Shown here piece by piece: positions 6,521-14,545 of a DNA stretch of 37,467 nt. The number at the start of each line of letters is the position of its first letter. Position 1 is the stretch's first letter. The notes below the pieces were generated by a model. That model had not been told where the DNA came from. It saw only the letters and a program-made list of their open reading frames with translations, and searched no databases. The DNA is from a virus. The DNA is taken from the IMG/VR virus record IMGVR_UViG_3300028857_000016, positions 1 through 37,467 of that record; one strand, 5' to 3'. The translations under genes were made by a program, and so were the position numbers.

Positions 6521-7300
6521 TCAATAAATTTCGGGGTCCCATTTTTTGCTATTGCGGAATCGAACGGTCAACGTCCAATATTTTCCATTCTTGCGCAACG
6601 TACAAGAAACCACCAGCCATTCTCCGCTCACCCCAAAAGTATCTTTAGGCGCGTTAATGCCGCCGCGAGCCAGATTAGCCAGTGACTGTAAATCTTTTTT
6701 GAGTTGTGCCTTGCGCGTCCAGACCACTTCGCAGAGCGGAAAAATGAACGATTCCACCCCCGGTTTTTTTGCCGGTTTTATTTCACTCCAACCATCCGGT
6801 ACCTGGTCGCCAACTTTCAGCCATTTATATTTTTTGGCATCTTCATTTGATATATAAGTGGTTTTTTCCGTTTCCCACCATGAAGGTTCTGTTATGGTTC
6901 CCTTTGCAATCAAGCGATAATTCCAACAGGCAAAATAATTTTCGTGTTGTTCGATCGGGATGGACATTTCGCGGTCGTCGAGTTCAATGGTTTCCATCAG
7001 GCCGTTGGCAGCGTCGGTGCTGTCGAGTTCCGGGCTGGTGTATTCGAGGGTGATATCGCAGATTTCGTCCGCCGAGTGCGGCTTGATCGTGCGCTTAGTT
7101 AACATCAGCGAGGTCATGCCGTTGAGCCAGGGCCAGCGGTCGTCGTAAAACGTGCTGCCGCGCGCCGGCAGCTTTTCCGCGATCAGTTCGCGCCGGGCGG
7201 TGAATTTGGCGATAATGGACGATTTGCCGGTTTCCTCGCTATATTCCGGATAGCCGGGCTGAACCAGCCAGGTAATGTCGCCGATGACAATGGGGGGCAT
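6521..7300 (-). CDS. Tail protein downstream of the tape measure
   Basis: The protein has 259 aa with GAGGTG before ATG 7300. It is a mixed beta protein that begins PPIVIGDITWLVQPGYPEYS and ends with a well-conserved-looking segment (SGEWLVVSCTLRKNGKYWTL). It lies between tape measure and fibre, where siphoviruses encode distal-tail or hub proteins, so a tail-tip role is likely by position. There is no family match that I can name. Confidence 0.7.
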   Translation of the reverse strand: MPPIVIGDITWLVQPGYPEYSEETGKSSIIAKFTARRELIAEKLPARGSTFYDDRWPWLNGMTSLMLTKRTIKPHSADEICDITLEYTSPELDSTDAANGLMETIELDDREMSIPIEQHENYFACWNYRLIAKGTITEPSWWETEKTTYISNEDAKKYKWLKVGDQVPDGWSEIKPAKKPGVESFIFPLCEVVWTRKAQLKKDLQSLANLARGGINAPKDTFGVSGEWLVVSCTLRKNGKYWTLTVRFRNSKKWDPEIY

Positions 7301-7327
7301 GAAACACCTCAGTTAATAAGTTAAAAA

Positions 7328-9118
7328 TTACGCGAGCTCATATTGATCGCCGTCGAGTTTGGCAACGTTATCGTTGATCTGTTTGAGCAGGTTATTGCGT
7401 TCGATGTCGATTACATTGACCGGTTGGTTATTGTTAAAATTATAGGCTCCTACCTTGGTCAGCTCGTCGACGCGCAGATCGGGCTGTTGCGCCTGATTCG
7501 GATGGCTCAAGTTGAACAATTCTTTGGCGTCGCCGCGGATTTTTTTTTCTTCATCAGGATAGAGATCGCGGCCGGCGGCATCTTTGGCGCGGTCGACAGC
7601 TTCCTGGGCGGCGGCTTCATCTTCCTTGCCCTGCTTGATCAGGCGCTGATAGGTGAGCTGACGATCCATCTCTTTCGAGGCATCGGAGAGCGCCTTATTG
7701 TGTTCGACATCCCACATATGACCGGCGGCATTGGTCAGGCGTCCGGTCTGTTCCGGCGTGAGGTCGGCGGCGGGGTTCTTTTCGCACATGACATTCCGGG
7801 TATCATTGAGCGCCTTGAGAATGGCGGCGCCGCGTTCGTCCCCGGCGTAGATTTTGCGTTTGATTTCGTCCTCTTCCCGGAGCAGGCGGAGTTTTTCTTC
7901 CAGCTGAGCATTGGCGGCGCGGCTGATGTCCAATTCGGCGTTGGTATTCTGACTGGTGACGCCACGGTCTTCAGCCAAAAACGCTTCACGCTTGGCGGAA
8001 TTAACTGCATCTCTATTGAGTTGCACGGTCGTTTTATCGGGGTTCTGTGCCTTGGCCTGGCGCTTTGCCGCCAGATCTGCTTTTTCCGCATCGGTTATAT
8101 CCATCCGAATTTCGTTGTTATAACCAGTAGCACGGTTAACCATACCGGAGAGCGGTTCTTTCATACCAACCAGATCACCAGCCGCGTCGAGCGTATTTGC
8201 CCCCATACGCCGAAACGGCTGCATGATATCGCCATTTTTATCGTAATTATAAGCAGTGGCGACACCGTCTTTCTGAGTGCCGTTTTTGAGGTCATCAGCG
8301 GCAGCCAAGCGTTTATTGGTAAAACTAAGGGCTTTTTCCATCCAGGGCAGCCAGGAATCGGCGGCCTCCTTGCCCCGTTTTTTGAGATTGGCAGTAAATA
8401 TTGCCCATTGACCGTCGAGTTCGGTCATTTTTTCAGCCATGGCGCCGTGGAATTTGCCGCCCTCGGCGGTGAGATTAGCGATGGCAGTTTTCAGGTCGTC
8501 AAAACTGAGCGTGCCTTTGCCGGCCATATCCTTGATCTCGCTGCCGGTCTTGTTGTACATGCGGGCGAGTTCGGCGACGATTGGAATTCCGGCGCGAGTC
8601 ATGGACTTGAGTTCGCGCGCGCCGATGGAGTTTTCAGTAAACGCCTCGCCGATCGACTGAGCGAGTTCGGAAAAAGTAGCGGTATCGCCCTCGGCGAGAT
8701 CGCCCACCTGGCGCAACAGGGAAACGACTTCCTGCGGGTTCATCCCCAGATTGAGCAGGTTTTTCCCGGCGCCAAGCGCGGCGCCGGACTCGATCGGTTT
8801 CATGCCCTTGAGATCGGCGATCATCCTGGACGCGCCGGCGCTGTTGCCATTCAGGGCGCGGGTAAAACTATGCTGCATCGACTCGGCGGCGGCGGCGGCA
8901 CTGAGAAAGCTTTTGCCCAACATGATAACCGTGGCGGCAATGGCGGTTACGCTACCGAGGAGCATGCCGAGGCCGAAACTTTTTAGCAGGGTCGTACCGA
9001 CTGATGTGGCGGTATTTTTAACGCCGGTGAGCATACCGTTCATCCGCTGCAACCCGTTTTTCGCGGCGTCGGTCACGGCGGTAATAATGATTTTTAGTTT
9101 GGTTTCTTTTTCGGGCAT
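7328..9118 (-). CDS. Tail tape measure protein
   Basis: The protein has 596 aa, relatively short. The N-terminus is helical, followed by a hydrophobic run at about 38-76 (LLKSFGLGMLLGSVTAIAAT). Residues about 105-250 hold the tape-measure domain pattern with SGAALGAGKNLLNLGMNPQE, LAEGDTATFSELAQSIGEAF and GIPIVAELARMYNK, as in tape-measure families that carry PDZ-like repeats. The C-terminal two thirds are charged helices. The length of this protein sets tail length, implying a short non-contractile tail. The opposite strand carries a long open frame that is a shadow of its codon bias. Confidence 0.88.
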   Translation of the reverse strand: MPEKETKLKIIITAVTDAAKNGLQRMNGMLTGVKNTATSVGTTLLKSFGLGMLLGSVTAIAATVIMLGKSFLSAAAAAESMQHSFTRALNGNSAGASRMIADLKGMKPIESGAALGAGKNLLNLGMNPQEVVSLLRQVGDLAEGDTATFSELAQSIGEAFTENSIGARELKSMTRAGIPIVAELARMYNKTGSEIKDMAGKGTLSFDDLKTAIANLTAEGGKFHGAMAEKMTELDGQWAIFTANLKKRGKEAADSWLPWMEKALSFTNKRLAAADDLKNGTQKDGVATAYNYDKNGDIMQPFRRMGANTLDAAGDLVGMKEPLSGMVNRATGYNNEIRMDITDAEKADLAAKRQAKAQNPDKTTVQLNRDAVNSAKREAFLAEDRGVTSQNTNAELDISRAANAQLEEKLRLLREEDEIKRKIYAGDERGAAILKALNDTRNVMCEKNPAADLTPEQTGRLTNAAGHMWDVEHNKALSDASKEMDRQLTYQRLIKQGKEDEAAAQEAVDRAKDAAGRDLYPDEEKKIRGDAKELFNLSHPNQAQQPDLRVDELTKVGAYNFNNNQPVNVIDIERNNLLKQINDNVAKLDGDQYELA

Positions 9119-9119
9119 A

Positions 9120-9785
9120 TCAGGCCTCGGGCGTTGATTGTGGGGCGTCTGGAGGAGCGGAGGCCTTTGGGGAATAGCGGCGCTGCATCAGTTCGCGGAG
9201 CTCAACTTCCTCCGGCAGCTCGGCGAGATGGCGGACGATATTATGGCCGTGATATTCGCTGATGCAGTCGAGATAAGCGCGGGCGCGATCCCAGGGCAAC
9301 GCGAAAATTACCGCCTCGCTCCAGCAGTAATGTACCGCCAGTCGGTGAACCGCCTGTGCCCACCAGTAGGGTGATAAACGGCCGTCGCCGCGCGCCTGAT
9401 CGATCGGCGGCAGCAGCAGCTTCAGCGCGGCGTCGAGATCGGAGGCGCTCAGGTCGTGTTTGATCTGCCAGATTACCGCCAGATCGTCCAGCGTATCGGT
9501 TTCCAGTGCTGCGAACAGGCTATCGCGCACGGCAGCGGCATCGCGCGACAAAACATACGCCAGCGCGGCGTCGCGCTGTTCCGGCCCGGTAAAACGGCAA
9601 TACCGCAGCCGGGCGAACAGCCACTGATGCGCCAGGGTCGGACGAAAAAACCGGACGCCCTTAAACGTCAGGGAATCGGGAGCATATTGCTCGCCGACCG
9701 CCTGGCGTTCGCGGGCGGTTTTGACCAGTTCAATCTGGCGATTGATTTGCAGGTCCAGGGTCCGATTATTCGCGTCCGGCAACAT
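9120..9785 (-). CDS. Putative tail assembly chaperone
   Basis: The protein has 221 aa, mostly helical, and is placed between the tail tube gene and the tape measure, where siphoviruses encode G/GT-type chaperones that bind the tape measure. Its start directly abuts the preceding stop (TAAATG). It has a Pro/Ala-rich C-terminal tail (SPKASAPPDAPQSTPEA). No slippery frameshift product is evident. Function is assigned by position only; the sequence itself is unrecognised. Confidence 0.6.
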   Translation of the reverse strand: MLPDANNRTLDLQINRQIELVKTARERQAVGEQYAPDSLTFKGVRFFRPTLAHQWLFARLRYCRFTGPEQRDAALAYVLSRDAAAVRDSLFAALETDTLDDLAVIWQIKHDLSASDLDAALKLLLPPIDQARGDGRLSPYWWAQAVHRLAVHYCWSEAVIFALPWDRARAYLDCISEYHGHNIVRHLAELPEEVELRELMQRRYSPKASAPPDAPQSTPEA

Positions 9786-10196
9786 TTAGGCGGTGGCAAC
9801 CGTGGCAACCGCGACGCTCGGCCAATGAGTACCTTCGATGCCATAAGTCATCGACTTGGCTTTGGCATATTTTTCACTGCCGCCGCTGACCACGATCTGG
9901 TAAGTGGTACCTAGCGGATCGGTGACACTTAGGATCGAGCCGACCCAAGCGATCAGCGACGATACCGGCAGCGTGGCGCCGCTGATCGGCGTCCATTCGC
10001 CGGAAAACTTCAGGCGCGGATTGGAGATAATCAGGCCGACGGTAGTGCCGTCGCCCTGCTTGAGCTCCTCAATATCCGCCTCCGGGGTGAAACTGATATT
10101 TTCGGCATAGCCGAACGTTTCATTGTGCGTGCCCCATTTGAGCGGGGCGACGCCGACCGTCTGCACCGTGGTGCTGGGCGTGGTTTCGGTAGGCAT
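9786..10196 (-). CDS. Major tail tube protein
   Basis: The protein has 136 aa with AGGAG before ATG 10196. It is beta-rich, with a flexible Thr-rich start and the pattern FGYAENISFTPEADIEELKQ, then NPRLKFSGEWTP, typical of small phage tail tube proteins (N-terminal loop, then a beta-sandwich). Its position between the gp37-like completion gene and the putative chaperone supports this. The C-terminus is Ala/Val-rich. Confidence 0.7.
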   Translation of the reverse strand: MPTETTPSTTVQTVGVAPLKWGTHNETFGYAENISFTPEADIEELKQGDGTTVGLIISNPRLKFSGEWTPISGATLPVSSLIAWVGSILSVTDPLGTTYQIVVSGGSEKYAKAKSMTYGIEGTHWPSVAVATVATA

Positions 10197-10218
10197 AATA
10201 ATAATCTCCTTGGTTAGG

Positions 10219-10668
10219 TTAGGTTTCGTGGGTGATTTGGGTCGCTTTGAGCGATAATATCATGCCGGCGGGGCCGTCGCCGGTATCGAGCGGCATCGAC
10301 GACTCCGGCAGATACTGCACATTGTTGATGGCGACAATGACCGGAGCATGCCCCTCAACGCGGGTCGGCATAAACGGCTGCAGCGCCGCTTCCGCCAGCG
10401 TGGTAATCGCGCCCTCGCGGCGGCTGTCGCTATTGCGGTAAGCGGCAAAAATGGCGATACCGATCGTTACCGTGCGGGTCAATGCCCAGTCGCCGTATTC
10501 AACACTGCCAATGCAGACAATCGCTTTCGGCGCGATCGCAATATTACCGGCATAGGCGATAATGCCCTTATAACTGGTCACGGCCGCCACCTCGACCGCC
10601 TTGAACGCCTTGGTGGCATCCAACGCGGTCTTGACGTCGAGCGCCAGATTATCGAGAGAACGAAACAT
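10219..10668 (-). CDS. Mu gp37-like tail terminator/completion protein (DUF1834 type)
   Basis: The protein has 149 aa with AAAGGAG before ATG 10668. The opening helix (LDNLALDVKTALDATKAF) and later IGIAIFAAYRNSDSRREGAI fit the DUF1834/gp37 group of Mu-like phages, which sits between the gpG-like and tail genes. These proteins are thought to close the head-proximal end of the tail. The match is by pattern and gene order. Confidence 0.65.
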   Translation of the reverse strand: MFRSLDNLALDVKTALDATKAFKAVEVAAVTSYKGIIAYAGNIAIAPKAIVCIGSVEYGDWALTRTVTIGIAIFAAYRNSDSRREGAITTLAEAALQPFMPTRVEGHAPVIVAINNVQYLPESSMPLDTGDGPAGMILSLKATQITHET

Positions 10669-10730
10669 AAGTAACTCCTTTAAAATTTAAGACGAAACCA
10701 AAACTAAGATCACTCAGGCGTTGCAGGCCT

Positions 10731-11249
10731 TTATTGAGAGAGCCAGAACTCGGCCTCTTCGGCAGCCATGGCCGCGACCTCGTCCTCGGAAGGCCACCAG
10801 GGTTCGGCTTTCTGCGTCACGCTCTTGACCAGGGCATAGAGGCCATGAAAAACTCCCGTGCCGTCGCTGTAACCGAGGATATTGGAGCCCTTGGGAATAA
10901 ATAAATCCTGTGTCCATTCCGCCGCGCGCCGCCCTTCCGCCTCCGGCACGATCGGGATGGTCAACGCCTGAGCTTTGACCGGCCGGATCGTGCCGCCATA
11001 CTGTTTCTGGGCGGCGGCATAATGATTGCAACCGATAGTGACGCCGTTGTTGTCGACCGCCTGAACGCGGGTGGCGTTCGCGATTGAGAGCCAGAAACTA
11101 CCGCCCTGGCTGTGAGTTTTGGCGCCGGCTTGCGCCGCCCGGGTGACGCGCCGTCCGAGCGTGGCAAAAAACGGCATCTTCTGATCTAGCTGCACGATCA
11201 GCGCCTCAAGGGCGGGAGTGGCACTGTCTTCGGAGATGATGAGCTGCAT
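10731..11249 (-). CDS. Head-tail joining or virion morphogenesis protein (gpG-like)
   Basis: The protein has 172 aa with AAGGA before ATG 11249. It has a helical N-terminus, then RRVTRAAQAGAKTHSQGGSF and HYAAAQKQYGGTI, features shared with the Phage_tail_S/gpG-type morphogenesis proteins, where a conserved HxxGG-like segment precedes beta strands. The C-terminus is acidic. Gene order (gp36, then this, then gp37-like) matches Mu relatives. Tail completion at the neck is inferred. Confidence 0.65.
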   Translation of the reverse strand: MQLIISEDSATPALEALIVQLDQKMPFFATLGRRVTRAAQAGAKTHSQGGSFWLSIANATRVQAVDNNGVTIGCNHYAAAQKQYGGTIRPVKAQALTIPIVPEAEGRRAAEWTQDLFIPKGSNILGYSDGTGVFHGLYALVKSVTQKAEPWWPSEDEVAAMAAEEAEFWLSQ

Positions 11250-11250
11250 A

Positions 11251-11676
11251 TTAAAATCCTTTTAACTGTTCGCGGGTAAACAGCGGATCGGGACCGGCGA
11301 TGATTGCCGCCCCGCCGAGTCCGGCGGCGGTTTCGGCCGCCGCCAGTTTGAATGCCCCATCTTTTACCTCAATTAACCGCTTGCGCACTTCGGCGACGCG
11401 GTCCTTGACTTTGGCCGGGATATCAGTGGTTTCGCCGCGACTCCAGGCGCGTTCCTCAGCCAGGGTCAGATTCCAGTCAGACAGCAACGGCAACGCGGCG
11501 GCAGCGCTCACCGGAACCAGATACCGGTTGCCGATCGCGCCGTCCAGTTCGGCGGCGGCGGCGGCCAGATCGGCGGTCGCGGCATCGTCATCGGCCACGT
11601 CCGCGACATCGGTCGCATATAGTTCCACATAGAATTTCCGTAACCGTTTTTTGAGGTTGTCGAGGCTTGAATACAT
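11251..11676 (-). CDS. Mu gp36-like adaptor protein (DUF1320)
   Basis: The protein has 141 aa. MYSSLDNLKKRLRKFYVELY, the Asp/Ala-rich linker, DGAIGNRYLVPV and the LTLAEERAW helix followed by the VAEVRKRLIEVKDG helix are the DUF1320 hallmarks. In Mu relatives this is a head-completion adaptor attached to the portal vertex. It is preceded by a GGAG site. Confidence 0.82.
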   Translation of the reverse strand: MYSSLDNLKKRLRKFYVELYATDVADVADDDAATADLAAAAAELDGAIGNRYLVPVSAAAALPLLSDWNLTLAEERAWSRGETTDIPAKVKDRVAEVRKRLIEVKDGAFKLAAAETAAGLGGAAIIAGPDPLFTREQLKGF

Positions 11677-11726
11677 GGGTCGCTTCGCTCCGGTTGAAAG
11701 TTTAAAGTTAAAAGTTGACGGTTAGG

Positions 11727-11760
11727 CCCGGCGGCCGTTCGTACGGACCCGACCGCCGGG
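11727..11760 (-). promoter_or_regulatory. Hairpin between capsid and gp36-like genes
   Basis: CCCGGCGG (11727-11734) and CCGCCGGG (11753-11760) form a perfect 8-bp inverted repeat with an 18-nt loop, in the 98-nt gap after the capsid stop. On the coding strand it is followed by a T-rich but interrupted tract. It may be a weak terminator or an mRNA-stabilising end that keeps capsid message abundant. Confidence 0.5.
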
Positions 11761-11774
11761 GTGGAGGAGGAACG

Positions 11775-12704
11775 TTATTTTTTCTTAGCGCCCGCTGACG
11801 GCGCCGGAATGCCGCCGATGCACAACTGCGGCAGGCCGGGACCGGCAGCGCCGATCGAATGCAAGCCATAAACCGCTTCGTTGTCGTTGAACATGTTGTC
11901 GTCAGTGGCGCTATCTTTGCGGACCAATCCTGATTCAAACACTTTTTGGACCACAAACGGTTTAACGCCGCGACTGGTGCACATCAGCCGCCACTGATCT
12001 TCATAATCGCCGATGAAACGTCCGTTGACGATCAGTTCGACGTTGGGATTGCGATATGGGTTGGTGACTGCCACACCGCCGATAATAATCGTTTCATTGA
12101 GCAGCATCGACCGGGCGCTTTCTTCGTATTTGGGGCCGACCATCAGCAGGTCCGGCACCAGTTCGAGCGGTTCGCCGGTGGCGTCGCAAAATGCCATCAT
12201 CTGTTTGCGTCCGGCGGAATATGCCTCGAACGAAAAGCCCAACGCGACCAGGTTATTGATAATGATCATATCCTTGTCGTCAATGGTGCGGTTAGCAACA
12301 AAAAATGGCTTGCCGTCGCACCAGAGCGGATTGGAGAGCACCTGAGTCACCGCCAGCTTATCCCAGAGATTACCGGCAACAATGCCCATATCGACAAACC
12401 GACCGTTATAGATACTGAGCTTGTCATAGCGCAGATCATTAGCCGGAATGCCGAGCGTATCTTCATAATCGTCATTGGTGATCGTGACAATTTTGCCGGT
12501 CATCCGGTTGACCACGCGGGGTCCGATCCACTTGCGCATGCCGCCGGTCAGCGACACCATCGGATATTTTTCAATCGGCGAATCGCTGGCAACGACTTCG
12601 CAGTATTTGAGATACTGGGTTTTTACCGTGGCCAGGCCCTTGTTGTACTGGGTTTTGTAGCCGGTATAAATCCGGTCCATCACATCGCGGGTAAGCTGAT
12701 TCAT
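11775..12704 (-). CDS. Major capsid protein, Mu gpT-like
   Basis: The protein has 309 aa with AGGAAGA before ATG 12704. It begins with a helical segment of the Mu T type (RIYTGYKTQYNKGLAT), then SDSPIEKYPMVSLTGGMRKW, ITNDDYEDTLGIPANDL, LWCDGKPFFVANRTID and RSMLLNETIIIGGVAVTNPY, the succession seen in the Mu-like major head subunit family (an HK97-fold protein). The length is close to Mu gpT. A Lys-rich tail ends the protein. The upstream decoration and protease/scaffold genes complete the shell-building set. Confidence 0.92.
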   Translation of the reverse strand: MNQLTRDVMDRIYTGYKTQYNKGLATVKTQYLKYCEVVASDSPIEKYPMVSLTGGMRKWIGPRVVNRMTGKIVTITNDDYEDTLGIPANDLRYDKLSIYNGRFVDMGIVAGNLWDKLAVTQVLSNPLWCDGKPFFVANRTIDDKDMIIINNLVALGFSFEAYSAGRKQMMAFCDATGEPLELVPDLLMVGPKYEESARSMLLNETIIIGGVAVTNPYRNPNVELIVNGRFIGDYEDQWRLMCTSRGVKPFVVQKVFESGLVRKDSATDDNMFNDNEAVYGLHSIGAAGPGLPQLCIGGIPAPSAGAKKK

Positions 12705-12734
12705 TGCTTAGTCTTCCTTTTTTGGGGTTGCGGG

Positions 12735-13292
12735 TTAGGCGGTCGCCATTAACCCGGCGGCTTTGAGCGCGGCAATAACGGCGGCGGTATCGACGGCCAG
12801 CTTAGCCAGCGCGGCGCGACCCTCGGTGTCAATCGCGGTTCCGCCGGTCGGCGCGACATAGGTCGACGTGACCAGGGCGGCAACGGCGGCGGCTTGATTG
12901 GCCAGTGCCTGGGCGGCGGCGAGTGCATGCGGCCGCATGTCCACGTAAGCGCTGCCATCATCGACATCCACCAGCAAGCCGGCGACGACCTTATGCGTCC
13001 CGCCGGTAGCGTTGACCGTGTTTTTGTTTTCCACATAGGCAACCGCGCCGCGCGCGGTCCGGGCCAGCGGATGAGCGGTGGAATTGGCGATCTGATAGAT
13101 ATTATCGCGCACTTCCACCTCAGTATCAGTGACGCGCACGGCGATGCCCTTGACCTTAACGGCGGCGGCATCGGTCGCGGCCACGGCTTCGCCGGCGGCA
13201 TTCAGCGCAACGATGTCATCTTCGACAATGGTTGCACCGTCAGCGATGGCATAGCGGGCGAGAGGATTGGTATTGGCAATGTAACCGCGCAT
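12735..13292 (-). CDS. Capsid decoration (cement) protein
   Basis: The protein has 185 aa from ATG 13292 with GGAGG just upstream; it lies between protease/scaffold and capsid, the usual place of the cement protein. The N-terminal 110 residues show the DUF2190-like beta pattern: YAIADGATIVEDDIVALNAA, GIAVRVTDTEVEVRD and ARGAVAYVENKNTV. The C-terminal part is Ala-rich and helical, longer than usual. It probably trimerises on the shell surface. A longer frame upstream lacks a ribosome site and would overlap the scaffold gene. Confidence 0.75.
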   Translation of the reverse strand: MRGYIANTNPLARYAIADGATIVEDDIVALNAAGEAVAATDAAAVKVKGIAVRVTDTEVEVRDNIYQIANSTAHPLARTARGAVAYVENKNTVNATGGTHKVVAGLLVDVDDGSAYVDMRPHALAAAQALANQAAAVAALVTSTYVAPTGGTAIDTEGRAALAKLAVDTAAVIAALKAAGLMATA

Positions 13293-13293
13293 A

Positions 13294-13842
13294 TTATTTC
13301 CCTCCTTTAGCTTTGAGGAATTCGGTTTCGTCGTAACCATGTTTCCGGCAATAGGCCTGGTCATCGGCGCTCAGGGCAGCGCTGTCGCTATCCGGCAGCG
13401 GATCGCGCTTGATCTGGCCTTGCGGAACGACCACCGGAGCATGGCTCAGATACGCGGACAGCGCAATGCTATCCTGTTTTTTTGCCCAGTTGGCCGCCTG
13501 ATCGTTGGTGAGTTTGCCATCGGCCAACGCCGTTTCGATCAGCTTGTCGCGCTTGTCGGTTTCGGCGGCGAGAGCCAGCGCGTCGACCTGTGCCTTGAGC
13601 GCGTCATGCTGAGCGCCTTTGGCGGTCAGGCCCTGCAGCGCACCGACGATCTCGGGGTCGGCTGCTTCAGCGCCGAGCGCCAGCGAGTCGCGCAGTTTTT
13701 TGCGGAGGGCGTCGCCGAGGTCCAAGGCGATTTTCACGTTATTGATTTTGTCGATCGTGGCTTGATCAACATCGTTTTCCGCTCCCAGGGCGATACTATC
13801 GCACCCGAGGAGCCCGGCGAGGGATTGCAGCAGCTTTTTCAT
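13294..13842 (-). CDS. Nested in-frame scaffold protein, Mu gpZ-like
   Basis: An internal ATG at 13842, in frame with the protease, is preceded by CCAGGAGACG with GGAG at suitable distance. This would produce the 182-aa C-terminal scaffold alone (starting MKKLLQSLAGLLGCD). Mu makes gpZ from within gene I, and lambda makes Nu3 within C, the same way. The internal start is therefore expected by family and supported by the ribosome site seen here. Confidence 0.7.
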   Translation of the reverse strand: MKKLLQSLAGLLGCDSIALGAENDVDQATIDKINNVKIALDLGDALRKKLRDSLALGAEAADPEIVGALQGLTAKGAQHDALKAQVDALALAAETDKRDKLIETALADGKLTNDQAANWAKKQDSIALSAYLSHAPVVVPQGQIKRDPLPDSDSAALSADDQAYCRKHGYDETEFLKAKGGK

Positions 13843-14433
13843 GGCGTGCGTCTCCTGGTTATGGTTAAGGGACAAATCGTCGTTATCTTCCGCCGACGCG
13901 GCAATGGCGTCGAGCTTATTGAGCGCGGGTTCGTTTTCGAGCGCGACCGAGGTAATGCGGAGTCGACCGTCCGCCAGGCCGCGCAATACGGGGGAAAAGT
14001 AGCGGATGGCCCCGGCTTTCATAAGCTCCCGGCCAAATGGTTTATAGTCAACATTTTCGATCCAGACCGAGGCGGGTCGCTTCCGGATCTCGCCGAAGGC
14101 AACGGCCATTTTACCGCCCCCGAGGGCGACGGCATCCGCCTCGTCAACCCCTTTAGATTGCGCAAAACTAAACAGAGCGTGCCGCGAATCGACCGGAATT
14201 TTCGTCCCTTTTTGGGCGTAGTAATCACCGATTGCCGCCAGATCGTCGGCATTAAGCGTGAGTGTCATCGCTTCACCACGGCGGGTCAACTCGTTGTCGC
14301 CTTCCTTGAACAACATCCAGGCGACCGGCACGCCGTCCGCATCTTTTTCTACATTGCCGGAGAACTCAGCGGCCAGCGCCCAGCCGTCCGCCAGCAGGGT
14401 ATTCGGTTTTACTTTCAGACCCTTGATAATCAT
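13294..14433 (-). CDS. Head maturation protease with C-terminal scaffold, Mu gpI-like
   Basis: The protein has 379 aa. The N-terminal half is the Mu I-type protease (LLADGWALAAEFSGN, MTLTLNADDLAAIGDYYAQK, IPVDSRHALF with a plausible catalytic His, RYFSPVLRGLADGRL with the conserved Ser). After a linker near residue 195 follows a helical Asp/Lys/Ala-rich scaffold region ending in QAYCRKHGYDETEFLKAKGG. The start at 14433 has only a weak AAGG site and overlaps a copy of the end-like motif. It cleaves scaffold and capsid during prohead maturation (family knowledge). Confidence 0.88.
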   Translation of the reverse strand: MIIKGLKVKPNTLLADGWALAAEFSGNVEKDADGVPVAWMLFKEGDNELTRRGEAMTLTLNADDLAAIGDYYAQKGTKIPVDSRHALFSFAQSKGVDEADAVALGGGKMAVAFGEIRKRPASVWIENVDYKPFGRELMKAGAIRYFSPVLRGLADGRLRITSVALENEPALNKLDAIAASAEDNDDLSLNHNQETHAMKKLLQSLAGLLGCDSIALGAENDVDQATIDKINNVKIALDLGDALRKKLRDSLALGAEAADPEIVGALQGLTAKGAQHDALKAQVDALALAAETDKRDKLIETALADGKLTNDQAANWAKKQDSIALSAYLSHAPVVVPQGQIKRDPLPDSDSAALSADDQAYCRKHGYDETEFLKAKGGK

Positions 14434-14462
14434 TTTTGTTAAAACCTTTTCTAAAACCGATT
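14433..14462 (-). repeat. Two tandem end-like motifs upstream of the protease gene
   Basis: Reading on the minus strand, AATCGGTTTTAGA (14462-14450) is followed by GGTTTTAACAAAAA (14446-14433). Both match the left-end L repeats closely. They lie immediately before the protease start in a 112-nt gap of the late operon. They may be decoy transposase sites, a regulatory site or chance. Confidence 0.4.
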
Positions 14463-14508
14463 GATATTGACTTTTTAGTGATGGCGAATTATGTTATTGA
14501 TTGCCTGA

Positions 14509-14535
14509 GATGGTGCCGGATGCGGCATAACCATC
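14509..14535 (-). promoter_or_regulatory. Intergenic hairpin between minor head and protease genes
   Basis: GATGGT (14509-14514) plus GCCG (14515-14518) pair with CGGC (14523-14526) and ACCATC (14530-14535), with a 4-nt loop and a 3-nt bulge. There is no T-run on the coding strand, so this is more likely an mRNA processing or stability element than a terminator. Confidence 0.45.
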
Positions 14536-14545
14536 CGAGGCCGTG

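Noticed and set aside
7343-8986. 547-codon open frame on the plus strand opposite the tape measure
   Set aside because: Its codons mirror the tape-measure gene, it has no ribosome site, and the minus-strand protein has recognisable tape-measure features and operon context.
13339-14442. 367-codon plus-strand frame opposite the protease gene
   Set aside because: Antisense shadow of the protease/scaffold gene in high-GC codons; it crosses two real genes and lacks a start signal.
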